From the NCBI GenBank assembly GCA_043728315.1, contig JAYTMT010000043.1, positions 1-25,283 of the forward strand: a DNA stretch of 25,283 bases, in the 5' to 3' direction. How positions within the stretch are numbered: the first letter of the stretch is position 1; each line of letters starts with the position of its first letter. This stretch comes from JAAFIP01 sp043728315. Its GTDB lineage: Bacteria > Pseudomonadota > Gammaproteobacteria > Burkholderiales > Burkholderiaceae_C. The translations under genes and the position numbers were made by a program. The notes beneath the pieces are model-generated. The model did no database searches. It worked only from the letters and a program-made list of their open reading frames with translations, and had not been told where the DNA came from. Of this stretch, positions 15,368-22,858 are shown piece after piece.

Positions 15368-16345
15368 ATGACTTTGAATCCAGAAACCACCATTGCACTG
15401 GCGCAAGAAACGCTCGGTATTGAGATTGCCGCACTGCAAGGCCTGCAAGCCCGCGTGGGGGCTAGCTTTGTCGATGCGGTCTCGCGCATGTTGGCCTGCC
15501 GCGGCCGTGTGGTGGTGATGGGCATGGGCAAAAGCGGCCATGTGGGGCGCAAAATAGCCGCCACCTTGGCATCGACTGGAACGGCGGCCATGTTTGTGCA
15601 CCCGGCTGAGGCCAGCCACGGCGATTTGGGCATGCTCAAAGCCATTGACGTGGTGTTGGCCATATCGTATAGCGGTGAATCCGAGGAAATCACGCGTATT
15701 TTGCCTGCGCTCAAGCGCTTGGGTGTGCCGATTGTGGCCATGACGGGCAAGGCCGATTCGAGCCTTGCCCTGCATGCCGATGCCGTGCTGGACTGCACTG
15801 TAGACAAAGAGGCCTGCCCCTTGAATTTGGCGCCCACCGCCAGCACTACCGCGCAAATGGCCTTGGGCGATGCGCTGGCCGTGGCGCTCTTGGATGCCCG
15901 AGGTTTCAAGGCCGATGACTTTGCCCGCTCCCACCCCGGCGGCGCGCTGGGGCGCAAGCTCTTAACCCATGTGCGCGACGTGATGCGCACGGGCGATGCC
16001 GTGCCGCGCGTGACGGGCGATGCCACTTTCAGCGAACTGATGCGCCAGATGAGTGCCAAAGGCATGGGCTCGGCTGCGGTGGTGGATGCGCAGGGCATGC
16101 CGCTGGGTATTTTTACCGACGGTGACCTGCGCAGATTGGTAGAGCGTGGCCAAGACCTGCGCGATTTGCGCGCCAGCGATGCCATGCGCGCCAACCCGCA
16201 AACCATACGCAGCGATGCACTGGCCGTGGATGCGGTGCAGCGCATGGAGCAGCAGCGCATCACGGGATTGCTGGTGGTGGACGCAGCAGGCGTGCTGGTG
16301 GGCGCGCTCAACTCCAACGATTTGATGCGGGCTAAGGTGATTTGA
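15368..16345 (+). CDS. kdsD: Arabinose-5-phosphate isomerase (KdsD/KpsF/GutQ family)
   Basis: This 325-residue enzyme interconverts D-ribulose 5-phosphate and D-arabinose 5-phosphate, the first step to Kdo for LPS. It has an N-terminal SIS sugar-isomerase domain (about 35-180: GMGKSGHVGRKIA, ISYSGESEEI, PTASTTAQMALGDALA) and two CBS domains (about 205-262 and 270-325). TAGAAT at 15356-15361 looks like a -10 element only a few bases before the ATG, so a near-leaderless mRNA is possible. Its TGA overlaps the lptC ATG (TGATG), so the two are coupled. The kdsC phosphatase gene, often between these two in relatives, is absent here. Confidence 0.95.
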   Translation: MTLNPETTIALAQETLGIEIAALQGLQARVGASFVDAVSRMLACRGRVVVMGMGKSGHVGRKIAATLASTGTAAMFVHPAEASHGDLGMLKAIDVVLAISYSGESEEITRILPALKRLGVPIVAMTGKADSSLALHADAVLDCTVDKEACPLNLAPTASTTAQMALGDALAVALLDARGFKADDFARSHPGGALGRKLLTHVRDVMRTGDAVPRVTGDATFSELMRQMSAKGMGSAAVVDAQGMPLGIFTDGDLRRLVERGQDLRDLRASDAMRANPQTIRSDALAVDAVQRMEQQRITGLLVVDAAGVLVGALNSNDLMRAKVI

Positions 16346-16980
16346 TGGCGCGCATGCCCAAGCTTGTGCTGCAGTATGTTTGGCGTGTGTGGGACGCTTT
16401 CACCATCTATATTCCGGTGCTGCTGATGGTGCTTTTGGCGCTGGGCACATGGTGGCTCACCCGCCATGGCCCGAGCACCAGCACGCCTGATGCCCCGCGC
16501 GTGGTGCGCCACACGCCAGACTATTTCATGACCAATTTTGCGGTGAAAAACTTCGATGCGTCGGGCATGCTTTTAAGCGAAATATCGGGTGCCAAAGGGC
16601 GGCATTTTGAAGACAGCGATGTGCTGGAGATTGACGGCGCGCGCATCCGTTCGGTGGGCAAAGAAGGCCGCGTGACTCTGGCCACCGCCAACCAAGCCAT
16701 TACCAATGCCGATGGCTCAGAGATTCAACTGATTGGCAATGCCCGCGTAGTGCGCGAAGCGGGCAAAGATGCCAGTGGCCAATTGCTGGTGCGCATGGAG
16801 TTCACGGGCGATTTTTTGCATGCTTTTGGCAACGAAGAAAAGCTCAAAAGCCACAAGCCGGTCACCATTACCCGGGGCGCAGACGTTTTTTCTGCCGACA
16901 GCTTGGCCTACGACCATATTGCGCAAACCGCCGATTTGCAAGGCCGCGTGCGTGGCGTGCTGGCACCGCGCACGCAGTGA
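16345..16980 (+). CDS. lptC: LPS export ABC transporter periplasmic protein LptC
   Basis: This 211-residue protein has one N-terminal membrane anchor (about residues 15-38, YIPVLLMVLLALGTWWL) and a periplasmic beta-jellyroll (SRDYF-type opening at HTPDYFMTNFAVKNFDASG, then repeating strands to the end). LptC receives LPS from LptBFG and passes it to LptA. The start at 16345 overlaps the kdsD stop. An intrinsic terminator overlaps the final codons, so lptA and lptB, usual downstream neighbours, are neither adjacent nor co-transcribed here. Confidence 0.92.
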   Translation: MARMPKLVLQYVWRVWDAFTIYIPVLLMVLLALGTWWLTRHGPSTSTPDAPRVVRHTPDYFMTNFAVKNFDASGMLLSEISGAKGRHFEDSDVLEIDGARIRSVGKEGRVTLATANQAITNADGSEIQLIGNARVVREAGKDASGQLLVRMEFTGDFLHAFGNEEKLKSHKPVTITRGADVFSADSLAYDHIAQTADLQGRVRGVLAPRTQ

Positions 16981-16987
16981 TTTTTTT
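16946..16987 (+). terminator. Intrinsic terminator overlapping the lptC stop
   Basis: GCGTGCGTGG at 16946-16955 pairs with CCGCGCACGC at 16966-16975 (10 bp with one G-T pair and a 10-base loop). After AGTGA comes a run of seven T at 16981-16987. The stem is inside the lptC coding sequence. Confidence 0.75.
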
Positions 16988-17008
16988 ACATCTTCACTAG
17001 GATTTCCC

Positions 17009-17785
17009 ATGCCAAAAATTGTTTTTATCACTGGTGCGTCCAGCGGCATCGGCCAAGCACTGGCTGCGCGCTTTTATGCGGCTGGCTACGCGCTGGCTCT
17101 GGTGGCACGGCGCACGGATGAAGTACAAAAGTGGCTAAGTCAGCACCAAATAGACCTAACACGCTGCCAAATTTACAGCGCCGACGTGGCCGACACCGCC
17201 AGCATCGTGGCCGCAGGCAAGGCCTGCATGGCGGGCATGGGCGTGCCCGATGTGGTGATAGCCTGCGCAGGCATCAGCGTGGGCATGGACAGCAGCGAGC
17301 TGGACGACATAGCTGTGATGGCACAAACCTTTGCCATCAATAACACAGGCCTTGCCGCCACTTTTCACCCCTTCATCAAGCCCATGACAGCGCGAAGTAG
17401 CGGCGCACTGGTGGGCATAGCCAGTGTGTCGGCCATTCGCGGCCTGCCCGGGCACGGCGCGTATTGCGCCAGCAAGGCGGGCGTGGTGGCCTACTGCGAG
17501 AGCCTGCGCGGCGAACTGCGCGGCTCGGGCGTGCAGGTGGTCACCCTCCTGCCCGGCTACATTGACACGCCACTCACCCGTGGCAACAGCTACTCCATGC
17601 CCTTTTTAATGCAAGCCGATGATTTTGCCAACCAAGCCTTTGCCAGCATCGAAGCGGGCACCAGCTACCGCGTGATTCCGTGGCAAATGAGCGTGGTGGC
17701 TAAGCTGCTGCGCCTCTTGCCCAACTGGCTTTTTGACAAACTGCTGACTGGCCGTGGCCGCAAAAAGCGCGCCGGTCAAGTTTAA
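17009..17785 (+). CDS. SDR family oxidoreductase
   Basis: This 258-residue classical SDR has TGASSGIG (residues 8-15), CAG near 86-88 (in place of NAG), catalytic Ser139, and Tyr152/Lys156 in YCASK. The LPGYIDTPLT element follows. Classical SDRs with a C-terminal basic tail (GRGRKKRAGQV) act on short ketones, sugars or lipids; the substrate is unknown. The ATG at 17009 has AGGA about 7 bases upstream. An in-frame extension back into lptC is rejected. It sits just after the lptC terminator and ends about 35 bp before the flavoprotein gene, with the AT-rich repeat between them. Confidence 0.9.
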   Translation: MPKIVFITGASSGIGQALAARFYAAGYALALVARRTDEVQKWLSQHQIDLTRCQIYSADVADTASIVAAGKACMAGMGVPDVVIACAGISVGMDSSELDDIAVMAQTFAINNTGLAATFHPFIKPMTARSSGALVGIASVSAIRGLPGHGAYCASKAGVVAYCESLRGELRGSGVQVVTLLPGYIDTPLTRGNSYSMPFLMQADDFANQAFASIEAGTSYRVIPWQMSVVAKLLRLLPNWLFDKLLTGRGRKKRAGQV

Positions 17786-17860
17786 TAATTACTATATATT
17801 TAGTAGCATACTATGACCATATGACGCTGACATTGCCCTCAAAAACCTTAAAAACTGCTG
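17780..17860 (+). repeat. TGACGCTGACAT dispersed repeat, copy 5 (supplies the flavoprotein start)
   Basis: The core is at 17822-17833, preceded by AATTACTATATATTTAGTAG and CATACTATGACCAT, and followed by GCCCTCAAAAACCTTAAAAA. The ATG at 17821 inside the repeat is the apparent start of the flavoprotein gene (MTLTLP). A three-codon frame at 17813 (ATG ACC ATA TGA) overlaps it. Confidence 0.85.
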
Positions 17861-19266
17861 TAATCGTTGGTGCAGGCCCTGCCGGGCTCATGGCGGCGCA
17901 AGAGTTGGCCGCAGCGGGCTTCCAAGTGGATGTGTACGATGCCATGCCCTCGGTGGGGCGCAAGTTTTTGCTGGCGGGTATTGGGGGCTTGAATTTAACG
18001 CATTCAGAGCCTTTTGCTCCGTTTGCGGCGCGCTACGGCAGCGCTGCACAGCAGGTGCAGCCTTTGATTAAGGCTTTTGGCGCGGATGACTTGCGCGCAT
18101 GGGCCGCAGGGCTGGGTATTGAAACTTTTGTAGGCACATCGGGCCGCGTCTTTCCTAAAGACATGAAGGCCGCGCCACTCTTGCGGGCCTGGTTGACTCG
18201 GCTGCGCGCCAGTGGGGTGCGCTTCCATGCGCGGCATAAGTGGCTGGGTTGGGATGCGATGCAGGGCGTGGATGCAGCCGCGCAAACCGCAGATACCAGT
18301 GCCCAAAGCATCAAAAGCGCCCACCACCCGCAAGCTAAGCAAAGCCTACCAGCGCCGCAGGTGCTGCGGTTTGCCACGCCGCAAGGCGAGCAGTGTGTTC
18401 AAGCCGACTGCGTGGTGCTGGCGCTGGGGGGAGCAAGCTGGCCGCGCTTGGGCTCAGATGGCGCGTGGCTGCCGTGGCTGCGTGCGCGCGGGGTGGACGT
18501 GGCCGATTTGCAGCCGTCTAATTGCGGATTTGACTGCTCTGCGGGAGCAAACAGCCAACACGCCGCTCAACTGAGCGACACAAGGGATGGGTCCAGAGAC
18601 GCGCAAAGTGCCGCATTGGGTGCTGCCACACCGCCAGCCCCCATTTGGAGCACCTACCTGCAATCCAAATACGCAGGAGAGCCGCTCAAATCCATCGCCC
18701 TGCGCTTTGAAAGCCCCGCTGGCGCGGTGTTTGAGCGCCAAGGCGAATGCGTGCTGACCAAAACTGGCCTCGAAGGCAGCTTGGTCTATGCCGCCAGCGC
18801 CCTGCTGCGCGACGCCATCACCGCCCATGGCAGCGCCCGCTTCACACTCGACCTTTTGCCAGCCCACACAGCCGAACACGTGGCACGCGAGGTGGCGCAC
18901 CCGCGCGGCACGCGCTCGTGGTCGTCCCACCTCAAAAGCCGCCTCAATCTGCATGGCGTTAAGGTTGCCCTGCTGCACGAAGTGCTCAGCCCCGCGCAAT
19001 TCAACAACGCCGCCCTGCTCGCGCGCACCATCAAAGCCCTGCCGATTACCGCCCACGCCCCACGCCCGATTGCCGAGGCAATCAGCAGCGCTGGCGGTGT
19101 GCGCTGGCAAGCCATGAACGCAGGCTTAATGCTGAGCGCCATGCCCGGCGTGTTTTGCGCAGGCGAAATGCTCGACTGGGAAGCCCCCACCGGCGGCTAC
19201 CTGCTCACGGCCTGCTTTGCCAGCGGGCGGGCGGCGGGGCAGGGCGCGGCGAAGTGGTTGGGGTAG
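17821..19266 (+). CDS. HI0933/TIGR03862-type FAD-dependent flavoprotein
   Basis: This 481-residue protein has an FAD-binding Rossmann motif (VGAGPAGLMAAQ, about residues 16-27), the family signature GRKFLLAGIGGLNLTHSE (about 46-63), GGASWPRLGSDG in the middle, and the FAD-closing AGEMLDWEAPTGGYLLTAC near the end. The family is conserved but poorly characterised, probably a reductase. It is longer than its usual size of roughly 400-430 residues. The excess is in Ala/Gln/Ser-rich insertions near 150-178 and 240-270 and in the first 12-15 residues, which come from the AT-rich repeat. No ribosome-binding site other than repeat sequence precedes the ATG. Confidence 0.9.
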   Translation: MTLTLPSKTLKTAVIVGAGPAGLMAAQELAAAGFQVDVYDAMPSVGRKFLLAGIGGLNLTHSEPFAPFAARYGSAAQQVQPLIKAFGADDLRAWAAGLGIETFVGTSGRVFPKDMKAAPLLRAWLTRLRASGVRFHARHKWLGWDAMQGVDAAAQTADTSAQSIKSAHHPQAKQSLPAPQVLRFATPQGEQCVQADCVVLALGGASWPRLGSDGAWLPWLRARGVDVADLQPSNCGFDCSAGANSQHAAQLSDTRDGSRDAQSAALGAATPPAPIWSTYLQSKYAGEPLKSIALRFESPAGAVFERQGECVLTKTGLEGSLVYAASALLRDAITAHGSARFTLDLLPAHTAEHVAREVAHPRGTRSWSSHLKSRLNLHGVKVALLHEVLSPAQFNNAALLARTIKALPITAHAPRPIAEAISSAGGVRWQAMNAGLMLSAMPGVFCAGEMLDWEAPTGGYLLTACFASGRAAGQGAAKWLG

Positions 19267-19361
19267 ATTGTGTAGAAATGGCGCGATTAGTGGAAACAGT
19301 GGCGCAATTTGCTAAATCGCACCAGCTGACCGACTGATTTATGCCCTGCTAAAATTAAGTA

Positions 19362-19721
19362 ATGCCAACGCAGCCCCTCATGCACCACCTCCCTGCGCTT
19401 GCCCGCTGCGTATTGCTGTGGTTTGCGCTGTCATTAGGGGCGGCGATTGCCTCGCCAATCATTGCGCCCAAGACCGTGGAGCTGATTTGCTCTAGCGCTG
19501 GTGCCATGAAACGCATCGTCAAGTCGGATGACGGCAGCATCAGCCAAGGCAGCCACACGCTTGACTGCGCACTGTGCGTGGGCACTGCCGCGCCACCGCC
19601 CGCACAGACCTGCGCCCAAACGCAACCCAGCGACCTGTCTTACGCCACCCAAGCCATCCCCCAAGCACGTGTAGCCACGCTGCTTTTTACCCAGCCTCCA
19701 CCGCGCGGCCCACCTCTTTAA
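19362..19721 (+). CDS. DUF2946-like secreted/membrane protein
   Basis: This 119-residue protein (113 if it starts at the ATG at 19380) has a hydrophobic signal or anchor (LARCVLLWFALSLGAAIASP), then Cys-containing elements (ELICSS; HTLDCALCVG), and a Pro-rich tail. The HxxDCxLC pattern and the position before a PCuAC copper chaperone fit the DUF2946 family, thought to be linked to copper. TAAAAT lies directly upstream. It probably starts a small envelope copper-handling group with the next two genes. Confidence 0.75.
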   Translation: MPTQPLMHHLPALARCVLLWFALSLGAAIASPIIAPKTVELICSSAGAMKRIVKSDDGSISQGSHTLDCALCVGTAAPPPAQTCAQTQPSDLSYATQAIPQARVATLLFTQPPPRGPPL

Positions 19722-19795
19722 AGTATTAAAACCATAGCGCTACATGACGACTTGACGCTGACATTGGCTGTTTTAATTCACTCTTTAAGATTTAC
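19720..19795 (+). repeat. TGACGCTGACAT dispersed repeat, copy 6 (upstream of the YcnI remnant)
   Basis: The core is at 19753-19764, preceded by AAGTATTAAAACCATAGCGC and TACATGACGACT and followed by TGGCTGTTTTAATTCA. It fills the gap between the DUF2946-like gene and the next small gene, and is open in frame with that gene (TTG at 19752, MTLTL). Confidence 0.8.
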
Positions 19796-19796
19796 C

Positions 19797-19993
19797 ATGC
19801 AAAAAAATCGTTTGGCGCTTGCCCTGAGCGCTGCTTTACTGGCTAGCGCCAATGCCAGTATTGCCCATGTCAGCCTAGACACCCCAAATGCCCCAGCAGC
19901 ACCCGCAGCACTTATAGCATCTACAGCATTTTTAGCAACCCCCTTAGCCGCACCTGTAGCAAGGCCAGCCGCAGGCCACGCCCACCACTGATC
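19797..19993 (+). pseudogene. Truncated YcnI-like (DUF1775) secreted protein remnant
   Basis: This 64-residue frame (ATG at 19797) has a clean signal peptide (LALALSAALLASANASIA) followed by AHVSLDTPNAPA. This matches the mature N terminus of YcnI/DUF1775 copper-binding proteins, which begin with a metal-binding His after cleavage. Instead of the remaining ~130 residues it runs into an Ala/Pro-rich stretch and stops at GHAHH. YcnI genes often sit with PCuAC chaperones, as here, so I read it as a deletion remnant. It could still make a short secreted His-containing peptide. The small ORF is 26 bp upstream of the PCuAC gene. Confidence 0.6.
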
Positions 19994-20019
19994 CAAACCA
20001 TTAACCAGACAATAACACT

Positions 20020-20541
20020 ATGAAAAAACTAGCAACATACGTCCTTTTGACGGTGACATTGGGCATATTTTCTCAAATAAATGCCCAAACCTCGTCTCAA
20101 ACACCAGCCCCCACAGCCTTGACGGTGGAGGGCGCTTGGGTGCGCAGCGCCGTGCCCGGCCAGTCGGGCACGGGCGGCTTCATGACCCTTACCGCCAAAA
20201 CCGACATGAAGCTCGTGGGCATCAGCGTGTCCCCCAGCGTGGCGGGCATTGGCGAGGTGCACGAGATGAAAATGGAGGGCGATGTGATGAAAATGCGCGC
20301 CATCCCCAGCATCGCCCTGCCCGCAGGCAAGCCCGTGCAGCTCAAGCCCGGCGGCCTGCATCTGATGCTGATGGACTTGAAAAAAGGCCTGCCCAAAGAC
20401 AGCACAGTGGACATTACCCTGCTTCTAGAGGATGCCAAAGGGGCTAAAACCAGCCAAGCCTTGCAGCTGCCTGTGCGCGCCACCGCGCCCGTAGGCACGT
20501 CAGCTGACCCACACGCTGGACATGCGGGCATGAAGCATTAG
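20020..20541 (+). CDS. PCuAC-family periplasmic copper chaperone
   Basis: This 173-residue protein has a signal peptide (residues about 1-22) and a PCuAC domain (about 35-150). The Cu(I) ligand pattern is visible as His81-x-Met83 (VHEMKM), a Met at 90/92, and His114-x-Met116 (GGLHLMLMDL). It carries copper in the periplasm, typically to cytochrome oxidase. A C-terminal tail (HAGHAGMKH) adds possible metal ligands. The signal peptide's hydrophobic core (LLTVTLGIFSQI) is encoded by a copy of the AT-rich repeat. It is the last gene of the copper-related group. Confidence 0.92.
   Translation: MKKLATYVLLTVTLGIFSQINAQTSSQTPAPTALTVEGAWVRSAVPGQSGTGGFMTLTAKTDMKLVGISVSPSVAGIGEVHEMKMEGDVMKMRAIPSIALPAGKPVQLKPGGLHLMLMDLKKGLPKDSTVDITLLLEDAKGAKTSQALQLPVRATAPVGTSADPHAGHAGMKH
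20030..20085 (+). repeat. TGACGCTGACAT dispersed repeat, copy 7 (in the PCuAC signal peptide)
   Basis: The core at 20048-20059 reads TGACGGTGACAT, followed by TGGGCATATTTTCTCAAATA, which matches the 3' flank of the copies at 24648 and 5830. It is translated as LLTVTLGIFSQIN. The match is shorter than for other copies. Confidence 0.68.
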
Positions 20542-20545
20542 GCAG

Positions 20546-20631
20546 TTATCAAGATACGGTTTTACTGTGTTGATTTTAATAAGTACGCCAATTCATTGCT
20601 AGATGATTAGATGGTTTCGTTATCTTGATAA
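20546..20631. promoter_or_regulatory. Inverted repeat upstream of the ATPase/Toprim module
   Basis: TTATCAAGATA at 20546-20556 is the exact reverse complement of TATCTTGATAA at 20621-20631, 64 bp apart in AT-rich DNA between the PCuAC gene and the ATPase gene. It could be an operator, a long hairpin or the edge of an inserted segment. A convincing -35/-10 pair was not found; TTGATA at 20625 with GACAAT at 20650 has a 19-bp spacer. Confidence 0.45.
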
Positions 20632-20709
20632 ATACCTGCATACAATGAAGACAATAGCCAAATCAAAGATTCGTACTTAGTCGTTGTTGTACGTCAAAAG
20701 GAACTATTT

Positions 20710-22119
20710 ATGCTAACCAGAATATCGGTAAAAGGTTTTAAAAACTTGATTGATACCGAGGTTCGCTTTGGCGCGTTTACTTGCATAGCAGGTATAAATG
20801 GTGTTGGTAAATCGAATTTATTCGATGTCATTGCATTCATTAGCAATTTAACTAGTCACAACATAGTCGAGGCTGCGCTGATGGTCCGCGGGTCGATCGG
20901 AAATACTAGCAACTCAATTGCATCACTTTTTGCAAGAAAAGCAGGTAGTGGATGGAAAGATATTGAGCTGAGTTTAGATTTTATAGTTCCTAAGATGGTA
21001 TTGGATGACTTCAGTAGAAAGGCAGAACCAAGCTCTACATTTTTGACATATAAAATTGGGCTTAGATATGTTGAGTATGGCGATGGCGGCGAGAGGATAG
21101 AGCTTCTTGAGGAAGAGTTGACATATATTTCTAAAACAGATGCCAAGAAAAGGATCGGTTTTCCAGTTAACAAGCTTTTTCTAGAGTCGGTATTGGGGGG
21201 GAATAAAAGATCCGACTTTATTTCAACGCAAACAGTCGAGGGCACTAAAAAAGTGATCTTGCTGCATCAAGATCAAGCAAAAGGATCGCCGTCACGTATT
21301 CCTGCCAGCACGACCCCCCGTACGGTATTGAGCACGGTAAACACAGACGATCGACCTACTGCATTAGCTGCACGTAGAGAAATGCAGTCTTGGGCGCAGC
21401 TACAACTTGAACCATCAAAACTCAGAATGCCGGATAGCTTTAACTCGGATGAGAGGCTATCGTCTACAGGTGAGCACTTGCCTTCAGCGCTCTTGCGGCT
21501 TAATAGTTTTGATAAAGTTGCAAATATTCTGGCTGGATTATTACCCAATGTAGATGGTTTGAGGGTTGATATCGATGAGGCACGTCGATCAAGAACTTTA
21601 TACCTTGGCCAAAGAAATGGCCAAGAGCATCCGGCGCGGTCGTTATCCGACGGTACTCTGCGATTTCTTGCCTTGGCCGTGTTGGCCTGTGATCCACAGG
21701 CTGGGGGTGTTATTTGCATGGAGGAGCCTGAAAACGGGATTCATCCAGCAAGAATTCCAGCCATAGTTGAACTACTAAAGAGCATTGCGGTAGATGTGCA
21801 AGATGCTGTGAACGAAGATAATCCGCTTCGACAAATCATTATCAATACGCATTCTCCAATAGTGATTAGAAATCTAAATATTGAAGATTTAATCCTTGCC
21901 ACACCGGTACGATTGGGACTAAATAGCGTTACAACTTTTGCATCCATTCGTAAAACTTGGAGAGATCAAATACATCAAAACGGTCTTAGAGCGCCTCCTG
22001 TAACCAGAGAAAGCTTGATAGACTATCTTGAAAATATCAAAATCGAGAATCAGTATGAAACTGCTAATAGCGCTCAAAATTCAGTAGCTATTTGGGCTCA
22101 AAGTGAGTTTGGATTCTAG
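20710..22119 (+). CDS. AAA/ABC-type ATPase (AAA_15/AAA_21, OLD-like)
   Basis: This 469-residue ATPase has Walker A GINGVGKSN (residues 28-36), a RecF/SMC-like opening (ISVKGFKNLIDTEVRFG), an ABC signature-like LSDGTLRFLALA near 311-322, Walker B CMEEPENGIHP near 335-345, and an NTHSP switch His near 379-383. There is no Toprim domain in the chain; that role seems to be carried by the next gene, 4 bp downstream. The pair has the architecture of ATPase-plus-nuclease defence systems (OLD, Gabija, PARIS). AAAAGGA precedes the ATG. Its AT-rich composition and codon use differ sharply from its neighbours, pointing to horizontal acquisition. Confidence 0.88.
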   Translation: MLTRISVKGFKNLIDTEVRFGAFTCIAGINGVGKSNLFDVIAFISNLTSHNIVEAALMVRGSIGNTSNSIASLFARKAGSGWKDIELSLDFIVPKMVLDDFSRKAEPSSTFLTYKIGLRYVEYGDGGERIELLEEELTYISKTDAKKRIGFPVNKLFLESVLGGNKRSDFISTQTVEGTKKVILLHQDQAKGSPSRIPASTTPRTVLSTVNTDDRPTALAARREMQSWAQLQLEPSKLRMPDSFNSDERLSSTGEHLPSALLRLNSFDKVANILAGLLPNVDGLRVDIDEARRSRTLYLGQRNGQEHPARSLSDGTLRFLALAVLACDPQAGGVICMEEPENGIHPARIPAIVELLKSIAVDVQDAVNEDNPLRQIIINTHSPIVIRNLNIEDLILATPVRLGLNSVTTFASIRKTWRDQIHQNGLRAPPVTRESLIDYLENIKIENQYETANSAQNSVAIWAQSEFGF

Positions 22120-22123
22120 TTAG

Positions 22124-22762
22124 ATGAAAGTCTTAAGCATCACTTTACTGACTGACGGCCCATCAGACCGAGCGCTTGTCCCAATTGTTGAATGGATTGT
22201 TGGCAATAAAATTAGTTCATATCCATTTCAAGTGCAAATGGCGCATACTTCACTTGGGCACAGCGCTGGGCTTCGAGACCGTATTGAGCATGCAGCATTG
22301 CACTATCCGTGTGATATCTTGGTCATTCACAGAGATGCGGAAGCTGCGAAACCAGTGTTGCGTGAAAAGGAGATACGTGATGCTCTTTCGATTATCAACT
22401 TAAATCAAACGCGCGCAGTTTCAGTAATTCCAGTTCGCATGACAGAAGCTTGGCTGTTGTTCGATGAGTTGGCTGTGCGCAGAGCAGCTGGAAATCCCAT
22501 TGGGGTCAAGCCAATATTTCTTAGTACGGCAAAAAAATGGGAGCAAGAAATTGATCCGAAGCTGTTGCTGTTGACTGCTTTGCGCGAAGCCAGCGAGTTG
22601 TCTGGTAGACGATTGGCAAAATTCAATGCACATGAGGCAAAAAATCGGGTGGCTGATTTGATTCGAGATTTTTCTGCTTTGAGCAAACTCGAGTCTTTTT
22701 GTGCGTTTCAAGTCAAACTAGAAGACGCACTCGTTGGCTATACCGATCAGAACTTGCCTTGA
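22124..22762 (+). CDS. Toprim-like DUF4276-type protein, partner of the ATPase
   Basis: This 212-residue protein resembles the DUF4276/RloB-like Toprim class: an acidic N-terminal strand-turn (LLTDGPSD, Asp where many Toprim proteins have Glu), a central DILVIHRDAEA in the DxD position, and VRMTEAWLLFDE, the family's MxEAWLL element. The C-terminal half is helical. Toprim proteins of this sort act as Mg-dependent nucleases in several ATPase-coupled defence systems; activity here is inference. The start is 4 bp after the ATPase stop, so the genes are co-translated. It shares the ATPase's AT-rich composition. A standalone toxin-like role activated by the ATPase, as in PARIS, is one possibility. 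Confidence 0.75.
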   Translation: MKVLSITLLTDGPSDRALVPIVEWIVGNKISSYPFQVQMAHTSLGHSAGLRDRIEHAALHYPCDILVIHRDAEAAKPVLREKEIRDALSIINLNQTRAVSVIPVRMTEAWLLFDELAVRRAAGNPIGVKPIFLSTAKKWEQEIDPKLLLLTALREASELSGRRLAKFNAHEAKNRVADLIRDFSALSKLESFCAFQVKLEDALVGYTDQNLP

Positions 22763-22858
22763 TGTCATCTCCAGTCACAGGCGCTATTGAATTTGCCCCT
22801 AGCGCGCCGGCCTAATGTGCGGTAAGCTGTGCGTACAACCATTTTTTGGAGACTAAAC

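Noticed and set aside
13288..16512. 1074-codon minus-strand frame as one large gene
   Set aside because: The part beyond 15273 is antisense to kdsD and has no recognisable domain; the KefB/C-type N terminus begins at 15273.
20625..20655. TTGATA/GACAAT as promoter of the ATPase gene
   Set aside because: The 19-bp spacer and poor -10 are not convincing; left as part of the inverted-repeat entry.
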